From: an uncultured Pseudodesulfovibrio sp.
Lineage (GTDB): Bacteria > Desulfobacterota > Desulfovibrionia > Desulfovibrionales > Desulfovibrionaceae
Direction of reading: 5' to 3'
NCBI RefSeq assembly: GCF_963662885.1
Contig: NZ_OY760062.1
Location: 1-64,000 of the forward strand
DNA: 64,000 nucleotides
A program made the position numbers and the translations under genes. The notes beneath the pieces are model-generated. The model ran no database searches and was not told the DNA's origin. It saw only the letters and a list, made by a program, of their open reading frames with translations. Numbering within the stretch: position 1 is the stretch's first letter; every line of letters begins with the position of its first letter. Of the stretch, positions 11,001 to 26,162 are shown in pieces.

Positions 11001-12197
11001 GCCAAGCTGAAGAAGGACCTGGTCGGTAACAAGAAAACCACGCTCGGCAAGTCCGGCGAGGTTATCGATCGCGAGTCCCTGGACTCCGTGCCGGTCAAGA
11101 AGCTCATCGGTCTGTTCGACCGCGAGGCCAACGACCAGCTCAAGCTGATCGTGGCCGACTACGAGCAGCAGGTCGCCTTCATTAAGAATATATATGACGT
11201 CAAACGCGAGAAAGTGACTGAGGGCGATGACCTGCCCCCGGGCGTGATCAAGATGGTCAAGGTCTACGTCGCGGTGAAGCGTAAGCTTTCCGTGGGCGAC
11301 AAGATGGCCGGCCGTCATGGTAACAAGGGTGTCGTATCGTGCATCCTGCCCGAAGAGGACATGCCGTTCTTCGAAGACGGCACCTCCATGGACATCGTCC
11401 TGAACCCCCTGGGCGTTCCCTCCCGTATGAACATCGGGCAGATCATGGAAACGCACCTGGGCATGGCCGGTCGCAAGCTCGGTCAGCAGGTCCAGCAGAT
11501 GCTCGAGGAGAGCGACAACTCGCTCAAGGCCATCCGTGAGGAGGTCAAGTCCATCCTCGACACCGGTGACATGAACGAACTCATCGACTCCATGTCTGAT
11601 GAGGAGTTTGTGGAAGCGGTCAAGAAGCTGAAGAACGGCATCGTCGCCAAGACTCCGGTCTTCGACGGCGCCGAGGAAGACGGCATCTGGGGCTGGCTGG
11701 AAAAGGCCGGTCTCGCATCGGACGGCAAGTTCGTGCTTTACGACGGCCGTACCGGCGAACCGTTCCACAACCGGGTCACCGTGGGCATCATGTACTATCT
11801 GAAGTTGCACCACCTGGTCGACGAGAAGATCCATGCCCGGTCCACCGGTCCGTACTCCCTGGTCACGCAGCAGCCCCTGGGCGGTAAAGCTCAGTTCGGC
11901 GGTCAGCGTCTGGGTGAGATGGAAGTCTGGGCCCTCGAGGCCTACGGCGCCGCCTATCTTCTGCAGGAGTTCCTGACCGTCAAGTCTGACGATGTTCAGG
12001 GCCGCGTGAAGATGTACGAGAAGATCGTCAAGGGCGACAACTTCCTGGAAGCCGGTCTGCCGGAATCCTTCAACGTCCTGGTCAAGGAACTCATGTCGCT
12101 GGGTCTGGATGTGACCCTGCACTACGAGGACCGCAAGCGTCCCGAGAGGCCGCAGCCCGTCGCCATTCCGGCAGGGCCCACGCCTCTGGTGGACTAG
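8067..12197 (+). CDS. rpoB: DNA-directed RNA polymerase subunit beta
   Basis: A 1376-residue beta subunit. The ATG at 8067 ([10 protein letters not shown]) follows GAGGG and matches the usual beginning of the protein; an in-frame start at 7938 would add a 43-residue tail with no family support. Visible regions include the rifampicin pocket ([21 protein letters not shown] near residue 510), the [11 protein letters not shown] active-site loop and the C-terminal [18 protein letters not shown] clamp element. The family runs about 1150 to 1400 residues. rpoC follows after an 84-base gap with a strong palindrome. Confidence 0.99.
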   Translation: MGQLRKKFGKIVNTLPIPHLLELQVDSYNRFLQADTPPASRGDFGLEGVFRSVFPIEDFNKTASLDFVSYEIGEPKYDVDECISKGLTYETPIRITVRLVVFDVDEETDNRTIRDIKEQDIYFGTLPLMTEKGTYVINGTERVIVNQLQRSPGIIFEHDSGKSHSSRKVLYSSRIIPMRGSWLDFDFDHKDILYVRIDRRRKMPVTILLKAMGLSRADILDYFYDVESYTLLKTKVTRTVVAEQYRKETAFVDVEVDGKPILKKGTDITKGAWKKLIRSEVKAIEVDPDSLVGQFLARDMVDKNGEVIAEAAEELTPDLIDKLRDAKIKDLDVLHTRGMEVSSSLRDTMLLDKTTDMESAQIEIYRRLRPSSPPTPEIASSFFENLFRSSDYYDLSSVGRYKLNSRLNQEVDLNVRTLTNEDILLAVKELMRLKDSHGPADDIDHLGNRRVRPVGELVENQYRIGLVRMERAIKERMSLQEVATLMPHDLINPKPVAAVLKEFFGTSQLSQFMDQTNPLSEVTHKRRLSALGPGGLTRERAGFEVRDVHTSHYGRICPIETPEGPNIGLIVSLTTYAKVNDYGFIETPYRKVVDKKITDEINYMDASKEAKEVVAQANAPLDKNGVFTNQRVNARLAGDVQLTAAEEVTCMDISPSQTVSISAALIPFLEHDDANRALMGSNMMRQAVPLLQAEEPLVGTDMEGPVARDSGACVLAKEDGVIHYVDAERIIINYDNGLFPDSGGSKHYELQKWHKSNQNSCFGQTPRVQVGQRVKKGEVLADGPGIDHGELALGKNLLVAFMPWCGFNYEDSVLISERMVKEDVYTSIHIEEFELVARDTKLGPEEVTRDISNVSEEMLRNLDECGIIRIGARIKPDDIMVGKITPKGETQLTPEEKLLRAIFGDKARDVKNTSLKVPPGISGTIVDVKVFNRRSGEKDDRTKAIEDAELAAFDVKEQKHIAALTDAIREKIWTVLEGAKLKKDLVGNKKTTLGKSGEVIDRESLDSVPVKKLIGLFDREANDQLKLIVADYEQQVAFIKNIYDVKREKVTEGDDLPPGVIKMVKVYVAVKRKLSVGDKMAGRHGNKGVVSCILPEEDMPFFEDGTSMDIVLNPLGVPSRMNIGQIMETHLGMAGRKLGQQVQQMLEESDNSLKAIREEVKSILDTGDMNELIDSMSDEEFVEAVKKLKNGIVAKTPVFDGAEEDGIWGWLEKAGLASDGKFVLYDGRTGEPFHNRVTVGIMYYLKLHHLVDEKIHARSTGPYSLVTQQPLGGKAQFGGQRLGEMEVWALEAYGAAYLLQEFLTVKSDDVQGRVKMYEKIVKGDNFLEAGLPESFNVLVKELMSLGLDVTLHYEDRKRPERPQPVAIPAGPTPLVD

Positions 12198-12220
12198 GGC
12201 CGGACGACAAAAGGTAATTG

Positions 12221-12250
12221 GCCCGGCCGGCCGCGAGCGGCCGGCCGGGC
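12221..12250 (+). other. GC-only palindrome between rpoB and rpoC
   Basis: Arms GCCCGGCCGGCC (12221-12232) and GGCCGGCCGGGC (12239-12250) are a perfect 12-base inverted repeat with a six-base centre GCGAGC. No T-run follows, so termination is unlikely. It could stabilise the rpoB 3' end or set the rpoB/rpoC ratio. Confidence 0.6.
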
Positions 12251-12281
12251 ATGAGATAACATTTTACGATAGGGGATATCC

Positions 12282-16436
<4,155 letters not shown>

Positions 16437-16488
16437 TGCAGCCGGGAAAATTATAACTCGGCAGCTATTGATATAAGTGATTGAAAAA

Positions 16489-16519
16489 GTTGGAGAGGCC
16501 CAGCCTCTCCAACTTTTTT
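16489..16519 (+). terminator. Rho-independent terminator after rpoC
   Basis: Arms GTTGGAGAGGC (16489-16499) and GCCTCTCCAAC (16503-16513) form a perfect 11-pair stem with a three-base loop, followed directly by six T. It separates the rpoBC unit from the str operon. Confidence 0.92.
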
Positions 16520-16564
16520 GCCGGTTAGGACCGAAAAGCACCCGCTCACGACAGGCGAAATGCC

Positions 16565-16592
16565 TTGACAATGTTCGAGCGAATGAGGTACT
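16565..16592 (+). promoter_or_regulatory. Candidate promoter of the rpsL-rpsG-fusA unit
   Basis: A consensus TTGACA at 16565-16570 and GGTACT at 16587-16592 with a 16-base spacer, directly after the rpoC terminator and 62 bases before rpsL. The -10 is weak, but a new promoter is needed here because the terminator upstream is strong. Confidence 0.5.
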
Positions 16593-16654
16593 TGCGGTCC
16601 TCTTTGCGCAAGATTTGCGCAGAGGTATCGTATTAACTAATGATTGGAGGATGA

Positions 16655-17026
16655 ATGCCCACCATTAACCAGCTCATCCGTAAAGGCCGCGAAGCGCAGC
16701 CCAAGCGGAAGAAGACCCCGGCCCTGATGGAATGCCCTCAGCGTCGAGGCGTTTGCACCAGGGTGTACACCACGACCCCGAAGAAGCCGAACTCCGCTCT
16801 CCGTAAGGTCGCCCGTGTGCGTCTGACCAACAGCATGGAAGTCACCGCCTACATCGGTGGTGAGGGCCATAACCTGCAGGAACACTCCGTGGTTCTGATT
16901 CGCGGCGGCCGTGTGAAAGACCTTCCCGGTGTCCGTTACCACATCGTTCGCGGTACTCTCGACACTTCCGGTGTTGATGATCGTCGCCGTGGTCGTTCCA
17001 AGTACGGCACCAAGCGCCCGAAATAA
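16655..17026 (+). CDS. rpsL: 30S ribosomal protein S12
   Basis: A 123-residue S12, part of the decoding centre. It opens [12 protein letters not shown] and has [16 protein letters not shown] and [17 protein letters not shown], the latter with the aspartate that RimO methylthiolates in many bacteria. The conserved decoding lysines are present, so there is no sign of streptomycin-type substitution. TGGAGG precedes the ATG. Next gene is rpsG. Confidence 0.99.
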   Translation: MPTINQLIRKGREAQPKRKKTPALMECPQRRGVCTRVYTTTPKKPNSALRKVARVRLTNSMEVTAYIGGEGHNLQEHSVVLIRGGRVKDLPGVRYHIVRGTLDTSGVDDRRRGRSKYGTKRPK

Positions 17027-17045
17027 GGTTATAGCTTTTTCGTAA

Positions 17046-17594
<549 letters not shown>

Positions 17595-17609
17595 TCACGG
17601 AGTAGTAAA

Positions 17610-19685
17610 GTGGCGAGACAAGTACCCAGAGATAAACAGCGCAATATTGGTATCATGGCCCACATCGATGCGGGCAAGACTACCACTACCGAGCGAATCC
17701 TGTTCTACACCGGCGTGTCCCACAAGATCGGTGAGGTCCATGATGGCGAGGCCACCATGGACTGGATGGTTCAGGAGCAGGAACGCGGCATCACCATTAC
17801 GTCTGCCGCAACCACTTGCTTCTGGCGCGAGCACCGTATCAACATCATCGACACCCCGGGCCACGTGGACTTCACCATGGAAGTCGAGCGCGCCCTGCGC
17901 GTGCTGGACGGCGCCATCGCCGTCTTCGACTCGGTTGCGGGCGTCGAGCCCCAGTCCGAGACCGTGTGGCGTCAGGCCGACCGTTACAAGGTCCCCCGCA
18001 TGGCCTTCGTCAACAAGATGGACCGCATCGGTGCGGACTTCTTCCGTTGCGTGGACATGATGAAGACCCGTCTCGGCGCCAAGGCCGTTCCTCTTCAGCT
18101 CCCCATCGGAGCCGAGGACGACTTCGAAGGCGTCGTCGACCTGATCGAGGGCAAGGCCTATATCTACGACCACCTGGATCACGGCGCGAGCTTCACCACC
18201 ACCGAAGTTCCGGCCAACCTGCAGGACCAGTACGAAGAGATGCGCGCCGAGATGATCGAAGCCATCGCCGAGGAGGATGAAAACCTTCTCGAAAAGTACA
18301 TGGCCGACGAGCCGCTGACCCCGGAAGAGATTCGCGAGGGCGTGCGCAAGGCGACCACCAATCTGACCATCTGCCCCGTACTGTGTGGCACCGCGTTCCG
18401 CAACAAGGGTGTGCAGCCGCTGCTCGACGCCGTCGTCGACTACCTGCCCAGCCCCCTGGACGTCGTTGTCATGAAGGGTACGGATCCGAAGGACGTCGAG
18501 ACCGTCATCGAGTGCCCCTGTAATGATGACGAGCCGCTGGCCGCCCTGGCCTTCAAGCTCATGACCGACCCGTTCGTCGGTCACCTGACCTTCCTGCGTC
18601 TCTACTCCGGCAAGATCGAGTCCGGCGCCACGTTCATGAACGCGGCCACCGGCAAGAAGGAGCGCATCGGTCGTCTGTTGAAAATGCACGCCAACAAGCG
18701 TGAAGAAATTAAAGAGGCATACGCCGGTGACATCGTCGCCGCCGTCGGCCTCAAAAACGTGGCCACCGGCGATACCCTGTGCGACCTCAAGCGCGCTGTG
18801 GTTCTGGAGTCCCTGGACATCCCCGAGCCGGTTATCGAAGTGGCCATCGAACCCAAGACCAAGGCTGACCGCGACACCCTGTCCGCGGCTCTCGTCAAGC
18901 TGGCCAAGGAGGATCCGTCCTTCCGCGTCAAGGGCGACGAAGAGACCGGACAGACCCTGATCGCCGGAATGGGTGAGTTGCACCTCGAGATCATCGTTGA
19001 CCGCCTGCTGCGCGAGTTCAACGTGAACGCCAACGTGGGTGCTCCCCGCGTTGCCTACCGAGAGACCATCTCCGCGCCGAACAAGGTTGATGTCAAGCAT
19101 GCCAAGCAGTCTGGTGGTCGTGGTCAGTACGGCCACGTCGTCATCGAAGTCGAGCCGAACCCCGAGAACGGTTACGAGTTTGTTGACGAGATCAAGGGCG
19201 GCGTGATTCCCAAGGAATACATTCCCGCTGTTGACAAGGGCATCCAGGATGCCATGAAGAACGGCATCATGGCCGGGTTCCCGGTCGTTGATGTGAAGGT
19301 CAAACTGGTCTTCGGCTCCTTCCACGAAGTCGACTCCAGTGAGCAGGCCTTCTACATCGCCGGTTCTCTGGCCATCAAGGAAGCCTGCAGAGGTGCCAAG
19401 CCGGTACTGCTCGAGCCGATCATGTCGGTGGAAGTGGTCACCCCCGAGGACTACCTCGGCGACGTCATGGGCGACTTGAACGGCCGCCGCGGCCGCGTGG
19501 GCGAAATGGAAGCCCGCACCGGCGTGCAGGTCATTCGCTCCTTCGTGCCGCTGTCCGAGATGTTCGGTTACGCCACGGATCTTCGTTCGAAGACCCAGGG
19601 CCGGGCGACCTTCACCATGCAGTTCGACCACTACGAGAAGTTGCCGAACAACTTGGCCGAAGAATTGATGAAAGGAAACGAATAA
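17610..19685 (+). CDS. fusA: Elongation factor G
   Basis: Translocation GTPase of 691 residues. It starts with GTG at 17610 ([24 protein letters not shown]). Motifs are [26 protein letters not shown] and [10 protein letters not shown], then domains II-V ending [14 protein letters not shown]. This is the standard translational EF-G, with no ribosome-protection-type changes seen. It lies in the str operon after rpsG, but no tuf follows it; instead the S10 operon begins. Confidence 0.98.
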   Translation: MARQVPRDKQRNIGIMAHIDAGKTTTTERILFYTGVSHKIGEVHDGEATMDWMVQEQERGITITSAATTCFWREHRINIIDTPGHVDFTMEVERALRVLDGAIAVFDSVAGVEPQSETVWRQADRYKVPRMAFVNKMDRIGADFFRCVDMMKTRLGAKAVPLQLPIGAEDDFEGVVDLIEGKAYIYDHLDHGASFTTTEVPANLQDQYEEMRAEMIEAIAEEDENLLEKYMADEPLTPEEIREGVRKATTNLTICPVLCGTAFRNKGVQPLLDAVVDYLPSPLDVVVMKGTDPKDVETVIECPCNDDEPLAALAFKLMTDPFVGHLTFLRLYSGKIESGATFMNAATGKKERIGRLLKMHANKREEIKEAYAGDIVAAVGLKNVATGDTLCDLKRAVVLESLDIPEPVIEVAIEPKTKADRDTLSAALVKLAKEDPSFRVKGDEETGQTLIAGMGELHLEIIVDRLLREFNVNANVGAPRVAYRETISAPNKVDVKHAKQSGGRGQYGHVVIEVEPNPENGYEFVDEIKGGVIPKEYIPAVDKGIQDAMKNGIMAGFPVVDVKVKLVFGSFHEVDSSEQAFYIAGSLAIKEACRGAKPVLLEPIMSVEVVTPEDYLGDVMGDLNGRRGRVGEMEARTGVQVIRSFVPLSEMFGYATDLRSKTQGRATFTMQFDHYEKLPNNLAEELMKGNE

Positions 19686-19712
19686 ACGTAGAGCCTAGGA
19701 TTTTCCCTTTGC

Positions 19713-19741
19713 TTGACAGTGTGGCGGTGCGGGTGTAATCA
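19713..19741 (+). promoter_or_regulatory. Candidate promoter of the S10 operon
   Basis: A consensus TTGACA at 19713-19718 with TGTAAT at 19734-19739 (15-base spacer) or TAATCA at 19736-19741 (17-base spacer). It lies in the 131-base gap between fusA and rpsJ, the largest gap in this part of the block. Confidence 0.5.
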
Positions 19742-19816
19742 ACCCGACCGCTGCACAGTTCGGCGCCTTTTTCTTTTCGGGCGCGGTAAAGATAAATCCT
19801 TTGAGGAGAAAGCACT

Positions 19817-20137
19817 ATGGCTGCTTCGATGGCGAGCGATCGCATCAGAATCAAACTGAGAGCATACGATTACCGTATTCTGGACAAGGCTGTCACCGAG
19901 ATCGTTGACACTGCCCGGAATACCGGTGCGGCTATTGCCGGCCCTGTGCCGCTGCCCACCGACATTCATCGTACCACCGTCCAGAAATCCGTTCACGTTG
20001 ACAAGAAGTCCCGTGAGCAGTTCGAGATGCGCATTCACAAGCGTCTTCTGGATATCCTTGAACCCACTCAGCAGACTGTTGACGCCCTGGGCAAGCTTTC
20101 GCTGCCCGCCGGTGTAGACGTCGAGATCAAGCTCTAG
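19817..20137 (+). CDS. rpsJ: 30S ribosomal protein S10
   Basis: A 106-residue S10 with [18 protein letters not shown], the GPVPLPT turn and [19 protein letters not shown]10 is in the 30S head and also binds NusB/NusG in antitermination. GAGGAG precedes the ATG at 19817; an ATG four codons on (MASDRI) would give the 102-residue form common elsewhere. First gene of the S10 operon. Confidence 0.97.
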   Translation: MAASMASDRIRIKLRAYDYRILDKAVTEIVDTARNTGAAIAGPVPLPTDIHRTTVQKSVHVDKKSREQFEMRIHKRLLDILEPTQQTVDALGKLSLPAGVDVEIKL

Positions 20138-20147
20138 GAGTATAGTT

Positions 20148-20780
20148 ATGGCTAAGACTCTCGGATTGCTTGGCAGAAAGCTGGGCATGACTCGCATTTT
20201 CAAGGACGATGGTACCATCTGCCCCGTGACCGTTATTGAGGCAGGTCCCTGCCCGGTCATGCAGATCAAGACCTCGGACAAGGAAGGGTACAACGCCCTG
20301 CAGCTCGGCTACGATACCGTGCCTGAGCGCAAGGTGAACAAGCCCATGAAAGGCCATATGGCCAAGGCCGGTAAGGAACTGTACCGCCACCTCAAGGAAT
20401 TCCCCCTCGAGGTTGTGGAAGGTTACGAACTGGGTCAGGAAATCACCGTCGATATCTTTGCCGCCGGTGAAAAGGTCAAGGTTACCGGTACCTCCAAGGG
20501 TAAGGGTTTCCAGGGCGTCATGAAGCGTCACAACTTCGCTGGCTCCCGCGCCGCCCACGGTGCCGAAAAAGTGCACCGCGTTCCCGGTTCCGTCGGTAAC
20601 GCGACTTTCCCCGGCCGTGTCTGGAAGGGCAAGAAAATGCCCGGACAGATGGGTAACGTGCGTGTAACCTTGAGCAACGTGGAAATCGTCGATGTCAGGC
20701 CCGAGGACAATGTCCTCCTGGTCAAGGGCCAAGTGCCCGGCCCCAACAACGGCCTCGTGATGATCCGCAAGAACGGCTAA
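20148..20780 (+). CDS. rplC: 50S ribosomal protein L3
   Basis: A 210-residue L3 beginning [13 protein letters not shown], with a central [20 protein letters not shown] loop that reaches toward the peptidyl-transferase centre and [15 protein letters not shown]3 is an early assembly protein. AGGAG precedes the ATG, 10 bases after rpsJ. Confidence 0.98.
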   Translation: MAKTLGLLGRKLGMTRIFKDDGTICPVTVIEAGPCPVMQIKTSDKEGYNALQLGYDTVPERKVNKPMKGHMAKAGKELYRHLKEFPLEVVEGYELGQEITVDIFAAGEKVKVTGTSKGKGFQGVMKRHNFAGSRAAHGAEKVHRVPGSVGNATFPGRVWKGKKMPGQMGNVRVTLSNVEIVDVRPEDNVLLVKGQVPGPNNGLVMIRKNG

Positions 20781-20792
20781 GAGGTATACGAC

Positions 20793-21413
20793 ATGGCAAA
20801 AATTCAAGTTGTAGATCAGAATAACAATAAGGTTGGCGATTTCGAGCTGGCCCCCGAGGTTTTCGAGGTTGAAATCATGCCCGAAATCCTCAACCAGGTC
20901 GTCCGTGCCCAGCGCGCTTCCCAGCGTCAGGGTACCCACGCCACCAAGACCCGCGGTATGAAATCCGGCGGCGGCCGCAAGCCGTGGCGCCAGAAGGGCA
21001 CCGGTCGTGCCCGTGCCGGCTCCACCCGTTCGCCCCTGTGGCGCGGCGGTGCCGTCCTCTTCGGACCCCAGCCCCGCGACTACGCCTTCAAGGTTAACAA
21101 GAAGGTGCGCAAATTGGCCCTCAAGATGGCCCTGTCCTCCCGCGTCTCCGAAGAGAAGATGACGGTGGTCAAGTCCATCGATCTCCCTGAGATCAAGACC
21201 AAGGCCTTTGCCGAAGTCGCCCAGAACCTCGGCCTGAACAAGACCCTGATTGTCGCCAAGAATGCCGACAAGAACCTGGAGATGTCCGCAAGGAACATGC
21301 CCCACATCAAGGTCATCGAAGCCGACAAGCTGAATGTTTACGACGTGCTGCTGTACCCCGAGCTGGTCATGCTCGAGTCCGCCGCCCAAGACGTTCAAGA
21401 GAGGTTGAAGTAA
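20793..21413 (+). CDS. rplD: 50S ribosomal protein L4
   Basis: A 206-residue L4 with the extended loop RGMKSGGGRKPWRQKGTGRARAG lining the exit tunnel, and FGPQPRDYAFKVNKK. In E. coli L4 also represses the S10 operon; whether it does here is unknown. Its TAA shares one base with the rplW ATG (TAATG), suggesting translational coupling. Confidence 0.98.
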   Translation: MAKIQVVDQNNNKVGDFELAPEVFEVEIMPEILNQVVRAQRASQRQGTHATKTRGMKSGGGRKPWRQKGTGRARAGSTRSPLWRGGAVLFGPQPRDYAFKVNKKVRKLALKMALSSRVSEEKMTVVKSIDLPEIKTKAFAEVAQNLGLNKTLIVAKNADKNLEMSARNMPHIKVIEADKLNVYDVLLYPELVMLESAAQDVQERLK

Positions 21414-21706
21414 TGGATTATTCGAAAGTCCTGCTCAAGCCCGTGGTCTCCGAGAAGGCCAACGAGGCCAAGGAGCAATCCAATCACGTCTCTTTTTACG
21501 TCCACCCCGATTCCAACAAGATCGAGGTGAAGAAGGCCGTTGAAGCAGCCTTCGACGTCAAAGTCGAGTCCGTGAATATTGTGGCCAAGAAAGCCGCTCC
21601 GCGTAAGCGCATGGGCCGCCTGACCGGTGGACGTGTCCCCGGGTACAAGAAGGCCTACGTCAAGCTTGCCGCCGGCGATAAAATCGAAATCTTCGAAGGA
21701 GTGTAA
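21413..21706 (+). CDS. rplW: 50S ribosomal protein L23
   Basis: A 97-residue L23, located at the tunnel exit where trigger factor and SRP dock. It has [29 protein letters not shown] and a basic [22 protein letters not shown] stretch. Overlaps rplD by one base. Confidence 0.97.
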   Translation: MDYSKVLLKPVVSEKANEAKEQSNHVSFYVHPDSNKIEVKKAVEAAFDVKVESVNIVAKKAAPRKRMGRLTGGRVPGYKKAYVKLAAGDKIEIFEGV

Positions 21707-21708
21707 CC

Positions 21709-22539
21709 ATGGCAACCCGTAAGCTGAAGCCTACTTCTCCGGGCCGCCGGTTCCAGACCATCTCCGATTTCGCGGAGATCACCCGGACCACTCCCGAGAA
21801 GTCGCTGACCAAAGGTCTGACCAAAAAGGCCGGACGTAACAATAACGGTCGCGTGACCATGCGTCGCCGCGGCGGCGGCAACAAGTCTCTGTACCGCCTG
21901 ATCGACTTCAAGCGGAACAAGCTTGGCGTGCCCGCCAAGGTGGCCGAGATCGAATACGATCCGAACCGCAGCGCTCGTATCGCTCTTCTGCACTATGCAG
22001 ACGGCGAGAAGCGCTACATCCTGGCCCCCGTCGGACTGAATCAGGGCGACGTCATCACCGCTGGTGAAGGCGCCGACATCAAGCCCGGCAACGCCATGGC
22101 TCTGACTCAGATCCCGACCGGTACCATCGTGCACAACATCGAGCTGTACCCGGGTAAGGGCGGCCAGTTCTGCCGCGCCGCCGGTACCTACGCCCAGCTC
22201 ATCGCCAAGGAAGGCAAGTACGCGCTTCTGCGCATGCCCTCCGGTGAGGTCCGCAAGGTCCTGGCCACCTGTTGCGCAACCATCGGTCAGGTTGGAAACA
22301 TTCATCATGAGAACATCAAGATCGGTAAGGCCGGACGGAATCGTTGGCTTGGCCGTCGCCCGAAGGTCCGTGGTGTGGCAATGAACCCGATCGATCACCC
22401 GCTGGGTGGTGGTGAGGGCCGCAGTTCCGGTGGTCGCCATCCGGTGTCCCCGTGGGGTACCCCGGCCAAGGGCTACAAGACCCGGAACCGCAAGAAGGCT
22501 TCCTCGAAGCTCATCGTCAAACGCCGCGGCCAGAAGTAG
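21709..22539 (+). CDS. rplB: 50S ribosomal protein L2
   Basis: A 276-residue L2, needed for subunit joining and peptidyl transfer. Conserved parts are [16 protein letters not shown], the [19 protein letters not shown] region with the important histidine in [14 protein letters not shown], and a basic C-terminus. GGAG precedes the ATG, two bases after rplW. Confidence 0.98.
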   Translation: MATRKLKPTSPGRRFQTISDFAEITRTTPEKSLTKGLTKKAGRNNNGRVTMRRRGGGNKSLYRLIDFKRNKLGVPAKVAEIEYDPNRSARIALLHYADGEKRYILAPVGLNQGDVITAGEGADIKPGNAMALTQIPTGTIVHNIELYPGKGGQFCRAAGTYAQLIAKEGKYALLRMPSGEVRKVLATCCATIGQVGNIHHENIKIGKAGRNRWLGRRPKVRGVAMNPIDHPLGGGEGRSSGGRHPVSPWGTPAKGYKTRNRKKASSKLIVKRRGQK

Positions 22540-22550
22540 GAGTATAACCA

Positions 22551-22820
22551 ATGCCTAGATCTCTTAAAAAGGGCCCGTTCCTGGACGGTCACCTGATCAA
22601 GAAAATCCAAGTGGCCGCCGAGAATCAGGACCGCCGCGTGATCAAGACCTGGTCCCGTCGTTCTACGATCGTCCCCGAGATGGTCGGTATGACCTTCGCC
22701 GTCCACAATGGCCGGAAATTCATCCCCGTGTTCGTGACCGAAAATATGGTCGGCCACAAGCTGGGTGAATTCTCCCCGACCCGCACCTACTTCGGCCACG
22801 TTGCCGACAAGAAGAAGTAG
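22551..22820 (+). CDS. rpsS: 30S ribosomal protein S19
   Basis: An 89-residue S19 starting [15 protein letters not shown], with [13 protein letters not shown] and [14 protein letters not shown]. It sits in the 30S head next to S13. TAGGAG precedes the ATG. Confidence 0.98.
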   Translation: MPRSLKKGPFLDGHLIKKIQVAAENQDRRVIKTWSRRSTIVPEMVGMTFAVHNGRKFIPVFVTENMVGHKLGEFSPTRTYFGHVADKKK

Positions 22821-22832
22821 GGGGAGTACATT

Positions 22833-23165
22833 ATGGAAGCTAAAGCAGTTGCCAAGTTCATCCGTGTGTCTCCGCGCAAGGCGCGCATCGTCGCCGAGAA
22901 CATCAAGGGCAAGGGTGTCGAAGACGCTCTGAACATCCTGCGGTTCACCCCGCAGAAGCCCGCCGACATTCTCAGCAAGGTTCTGTACTCCGCCGTTTCC
23001 AACGCGGAGCAGATGCCCGGCGTCGATGTCGACTCTCTGATCGTCCACTCCGTGGTCGTGGACGAGGGTCCGACCTGGAAGCGGATTCAGCCGCGTGCCA
23101 TGGGCCGCGCCTACCGCATCCGGAAGCGCACCAGTCATATCACCATCGTAGTCAAGGAACAGTAG
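22833..23165 (+). CDS. rplV: 50S ribosomal protein L22
   Basis: A 110-residue L22 that lines the exit tunnel. It shows the family core [18 protein letters not shown] and, near the end, [25 protein letters not shown] with the beta-hairpin tip. No macrolide-type deletion is seen. GGGGAG precedes the ATG. Confidence 0.98.
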   Translation: MEAKAVAKFIRVSPRKARIVAENIKGKGVEDALNILRFTPQKPADILSKVLYSAVSNAEQMPGVDVDSLIVHSVVVDEGPTWKRIQPRAMGRAYRIRKRTSHITIVVKEQ

Positions 23166-23166
23166 T

Positions 23167-23808
23167 ATGGGACAGAAAGTACATCCTTACGGTTTTCGTC
23201 TGGGGTATAACAAGAACTGGCTGTCCCGCTGGTACAGCAAGAAGGACTACCCTGCGTTCGTCTTCCAGGACGACCAGGTCCGCAAGTTCGTCAAGAAAAA
23301 ACTGTATCAGGCCGGTGTTTCCCGCATCGAGATCGAGCGGGCCGGCGGCAAGATTCGCCTGATCATCCACACCGCGCGTCCCGGTATCGTCATCGGCCGC
23401 AAGGGTGTTGAGATAGAAAAGTTGCGTGAGGAATTGCGCAACAAGTTTCAAACCGAGTTCACCATTGAGGTCAACGAGATCCGTCGACCGGAGGTTGAAG
23501 CTCAGCTCGTAGCTGAGAGTATTGCCCAGCAGCTCGAACGTCGAATTGCCTTCCGCCGTGCCATGAAGCGTACGGTGGGCCTTGCCAGGAAATTCGGCGC
23601 CGAGGGTATCAAAGTCGCTTGTGCCGGCCGTCTGGCCGGAGCTGAAATCGCTCGCGGCGAATGGTACCGTGATGGTCGTGTGCCCCTGCACACCCTTCGT
23701 GCCGACATCGACTACGGTTTTGCCGAGGCCTCTACGACCTACGGCGTGATCGGCGTCAAGGTCTGGATCTTCAAAGGTGAGATTCTGGACAAAGAGGTAC
23801 AACAGTAA
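23167..23808 (+). CDS. rpsC: 30S ribosomal protein S3
   Basis: A 213-residue S3 starting [13 protein letters not shown], with a KH domain carrying [15 protein letters not shown] and the C-terminal [13 protein letters not shown] and KVWIFKGE motifs. S3 helps form the mRNA entry channel helicase with S4 and S5. It begins one base after rplV. Confidence 0.98.
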   Translation: MGQKVHPYGFRLGYNKNWLSRWYSKKDYPAFVFQDDQVRKFVKKKLYQAGVSRIEIERAGGKIRLIIHTARPGIVIGRKGVEIEKLREELRNKFQTEFTIEVNEIRRPEVEAQLVAESIAQQLERRIAFRRAMKRTVGLARKFGAEGIKVACAGRLAGAEIARGEWYRDGRVPLHTLRADIDYGFAEASTTYGVIGVKVWIFKGEILDKEVQQ

Positions 23809-24221
23809 TGCTTGCTCCAAAAAGAGTTAAATTCAGAAAATGGCAGAAAGGCCGACTCAGAGGCAAGGCCCAACGGGGTAACGTGGTGTCCTTCGGCGAT
23901 ATCGGGCTGAAGGCATTGGAGCACGGAAAGATCACCAACCAGCAGATCGAGTCCGCTCGTGTTGCCATCATGAGGCACATCAAGCGTGGCGGTAAGGTCT
24001 GGATCCGCATCTTCCCTGATCACCCCACCACCTCCAAGCCCGCGGAAGTCCGCCAGGGCAAGGGTAAAGGCGCTCCCGACGGTTGGGTCGCGCCGGTGAA
24101 ACCGGGCCGTATCATGTACGAAGTGAAGGGTGTCGACATCGAGCTCGCCAAGGAAGCCCTCAAGCGCGCTTCCTACAAGCTGCCGATCAAGACAACCATC
24201 GTTGTGAAGGAGGGTCTGTAA
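23808..24221 (+). CDS. rplP: 50S ribosomal protein L16
   Basis: A 137-residue L16 starting [19 protein letters not shown], with [13 protein letters not shown] and AREA-type [18 protein letters not shown]16 contacts A-site tRNA; the loop arginine hydroxylated by RoxA in E. coli would lie in this region. It overlaps rpsC by one base. Confidence 0.98.
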   Translation: MLAPKRVKFRKWQKGRLRGKAQRGNVVSFGDIGLKALEHGKITNQQIESARVAIMRHIKRGGKVWIRIFPDHPTTSKPAEVRQGKGKGAPDGWVAPVKPGRIMYEVKGVDIELAKEALKRASYKLPIKTTIVVKEGL

Positions 24222-24222
24222 G

Positions 24223-24414
24223 ATGACTTCCAAAGAACTTCGTGAACTGGATGACGCCAAACTGGCAGAGAAGCTGAATGAATCCCGCCACGAGCTGTTC
24301 TCCATGCGCTTCAAGCATGCGACCGCTCAGCTGGAAAACACTCAGGCCCTCTCCGGCGTCAAGAAGACCATCGCCCGTATCCTGACTATTCAGCGGGAAC
24401 GACAGGGAGCGTAA
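24223..24414 (+). CDS. rpmC: 50S ribosomal protein L29
   Basis: A 63-residue two-helix L29: MTSKELRELDDAKLAEKL, then LFSMRFKHATAQLENT and IARILTIQRER. It lies at the tunnel exit beside L23. GGAGG in the end of rplP serves as its ribosome site. Confidence 0.97.
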   Translation: MTSKELRELDDAKLAEKLNESRHELFSMRFKHATAQLENTQALSGVKKTIARILTIQRERQGA

Positions 24415-24417
24415 GAA

Positions 24418-24684
24418 ATGGCTGAGTTCAAATACCAAGGCAATAAGCGCCTGCTGACCGGTTTGGTCATCTCCGACAAGGGCGACAAGACCATTGTTGT
24501 CCGCGTAGAGACCCTGGTGAAGCATCCGCTGCTGAAGAAGTACATCCGCCGCCGCAAAAAGTTCATGGCCCACGATCCGGCCAACGACTGCGGTGTCGGC
24601 GATACGGTGCAGATTGTCGAATCGAGGCCCATGTCCAAGCGTAAGCGCTGGCACCTGGTGAAGATCCTCGAAAAAGCCGTCTAG
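24418..24684 (+). CDS. rpsQ: 30S ribosomal protein S17
   Basis: An 88-residue OB-fold S17 with [37 protein letters not shown] and [15 protein letters not shown]. It binds 16S rRNA in the lower body. Last gene of the classic S10 set; rplN follows after 18 bases with no terminator. Confidence 0.97.
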   Translation: MAEFKYQGNKRLLTGLVISDKGDKTIVVRVETLVKHPLLKKYIRRRKKFMAHDPANDCGVGDTVQIVESRPMSKRKRWHLVKILEKAV

Positions 24685-24702
24685 GGATTAGGAGGAAATC
24701 AT

Positions 24703-25071
24703 ATGATTCAGGTTGAATCCAATCTCGACGTGGCTGACAACTCCGGAGCCAAGAAGGTCGCCTGCATTAAGGTGCTCGGCGGTTCCAAGCGCCGTTATGC
24801 CAGCGTCGGAGATATTATCGTAGTGTCCGTCAAGGAGGCCATGCCCCATTCCAAAGTGAAGAAGGGCTCGGTCATGAAGGCGGTTGTCGTTCGCACCAAG
24901 AAGGAACTCGGTCGTCCCGACGGTTCCTTCATCAAGTTCGACAACAATTCCGCCGTGCTGCTCAACAACAACATGGAGCCTGTCGGAACCCGTATCTTCG
25001 GTCCCGTCGCCCGTGAGTTGCGCGCTGCCGGTTTCATGAAGATCGTTTCCCTCGCTCCCGAGGTTCTGTAA
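24703..25071 (+). CDS. rplN: 50S ribosomal protein L14
   Basis: A 122-residue L14, the standard length. Conserved parts are [32 protein letters not shown] and [12 protein letters not shown]. It forms an intersubunit bridge. AGGAGG precedes the ATG; this is the usual first gene of the spc operon. Confidence 0.98.
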   Translation: MIQVESNLDVADNSGAKKVACIKVLGGSKRRYASVGDIIVVSVKEAMPHSKVKKGSVMKAVVVRTKKELGRPDGSFIKFDNNSAVLLNNNMEPVGTRIFGPVARELRAAGFMKIVSLAPEVL

Positions 25072-25081
25072 GGAAATGACG

Positions 25082-25402
25082 ATGAAGACTAAAATCCGTA
25101 AAGACGACAAGGTCATGGTCATCGCCGGGAAGGACAAGGGAAAGGTCGGTAAGGTCTTGAAGATCCTCAAGAAGCAGGACAAAGTTCTGGTCGAGAAGGT
25201 CAACATGGTCCAGCGCCATACCAAGGCCAATCCGTACGCCCAGCAGCCCGGCGGCATTATCGAGAAGGAAGCCCCTATCCATGTATCCAATGTGGCTATT
25301 GTGTGCGACGCCTGCACCAAGCCCACGCGGGTAGGGTACAAGAAGACTGAAGACGGCAAGAAGGTGCGCTTCTGCAAGAAGTGCAACGAGACCTTCAAAT
25401 AG
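25082..25402 (+). CDS. rplX: 50S ribosomal protein L24
   Basis: A 106-residue L24 with an N-terminal KOW motif ([19 protein letters not shown]), [15 protein letters not shown] and a C-terminal pair of CxxC sites (CDAC, CKKC) as in zinc-containing L24 forms. I chose the ATG at 25082 because TAAGGA is seven bases upstream; an ATG at 25076 is only one base from it. Confidence 0.96.
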   Translation: MKTKIRKDDKVMVIAGKDKGKVGKVLKILKKQDKVLVEKVNMVQRHTKANPYAQQPGGIIEKEAPIHVSNVAIVCDACTKPTRVGYKKTEDGKKVRFCKKCNETFK

Positions 25403-25410
25403 GTATCAGT

Positions 25411-25950
25411 ATGACACGTCTCGAAAAGTTGTATAACGAAAAGGTCGTCCCCGAGCTCCAGAAGGAGTACGGTTACACCTCGTCCATGGAGATCCCCAAA
25501 ATGGTGAAGATCTCCTTGAATATCGGTCTCGGTGCTGCTAGCCAGAACAGCAAGCTCATCGATGCCGCCGTCGAGGAATTGACCGCCATCGCCGGCCAGA
25601 AGGCCGTGGTCACCCTGGCTAAGAAGTCCATCGCGCAGTTCAAGCTGCGCGAGGGCCAGCCGGTTGGTTGCCGCGTCACCCTGCGCGACGATGCCATGTG
25701 GGACTTTTATGACAAGCTCGTGAGCTTCGCACTGCCTCGGGTCCGCGACTTCCGCGGCGTTCCCGACCGCGGTTTCGACGGCCGCGGCAACTTCACCCTT
25801 GGCATCAAGGAACACACCATCTTCCCCGAGCTCGAAATCGACCGGGTGGAGCTGGTTAAGGGCATGAACGTCACCGTGACGACCACGGCCAAGACGGACA
25901 AGGAAGGCAAGACCCTCCTCGACCTGCTCGGCATGCCCTTTAAAAAGTAG
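25411..25950 (+). CDS. rplE: 50S ribosomal protein L5
   Basis: A 179-residue L5 that binds 5S rRNA. The ATG at 25411 ([12 protein letters not shown]) gives the family length; a start at 25381 would fall inside rplX. Conserved parts include [27 protein letters not shown] and [17 protein letters not shown]. Confidence 0.98.
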   Translation: MTRLEKLYNEKVVPELQKEYGYTSSMEIPKMVKISLNIGLGAASQNSKLIDAAVEELTAIAGQKAVVTLAKKSIAQFKLREGQPVGCRVTLRDDAMWDFYDKLVSFALPRVRDFRGVPDRGFDGRGNFTLGIKEHTIFPELEIDRVELVKGMNVTVTTTAKTDKEGKTLLDLLGMPFKK

Positions 25951-25961
25951 GAGGACGGAAA

Positions 25962-26147
25962 GTGGCCAAAACAAGCTTACGCGTTAAGGCAAGCCGCAAA
26001 CCCAAGTTCAAGGTCCGCGCTTACAATCGTTGCCCGATTTGTGGCCGTCCTCGGGCTTTTCTGAGGCGGTACGGAATCTGCCGTATCTGCTTCCGCAACA
26101 AGGCTCTCGCCGGCGAACTGCCCGGCGTCCGCAAGGCGAGCTGGTAA
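25962..26147 (+). CDS. rpsN: 30S ribosomal protein S14, zinc type
   Basis: A 61-residue short S14 with GTG start after AGGAGG. Two CxxC pairs, CPIC and CRIC, make this the zinc-binding type Z form rather than the 100-residue zinc-free form of E. coli. It sits in the 30S head near S3 and S10. Confidence 0.97.
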   Translation: MAKTSLRVKASRKPKFKVRAYNRCPICGRPRAFLRRYGICRICFRNKALAGELPGVRKASW

Positions 26148-26162
26148 TTAAGGAGAAATGAA

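Noticed and set aside
7959..12122. Very long open frame (1387 codons) on the minus strand opposite rpoB
   Set aside because: It mirrors the codon bias of rpoB; the translation is low-complexity in Val, Leu, Asp, His and Gly with no domain motifs, and rpoB on the plus strand is certain.
16610..16636. Repeated TTTGCGCA words before rpsL as an operator or repeat
   Set aside because: Only two short copies in tandem with no symmetry matching the promoter; chance cannot be excluded.
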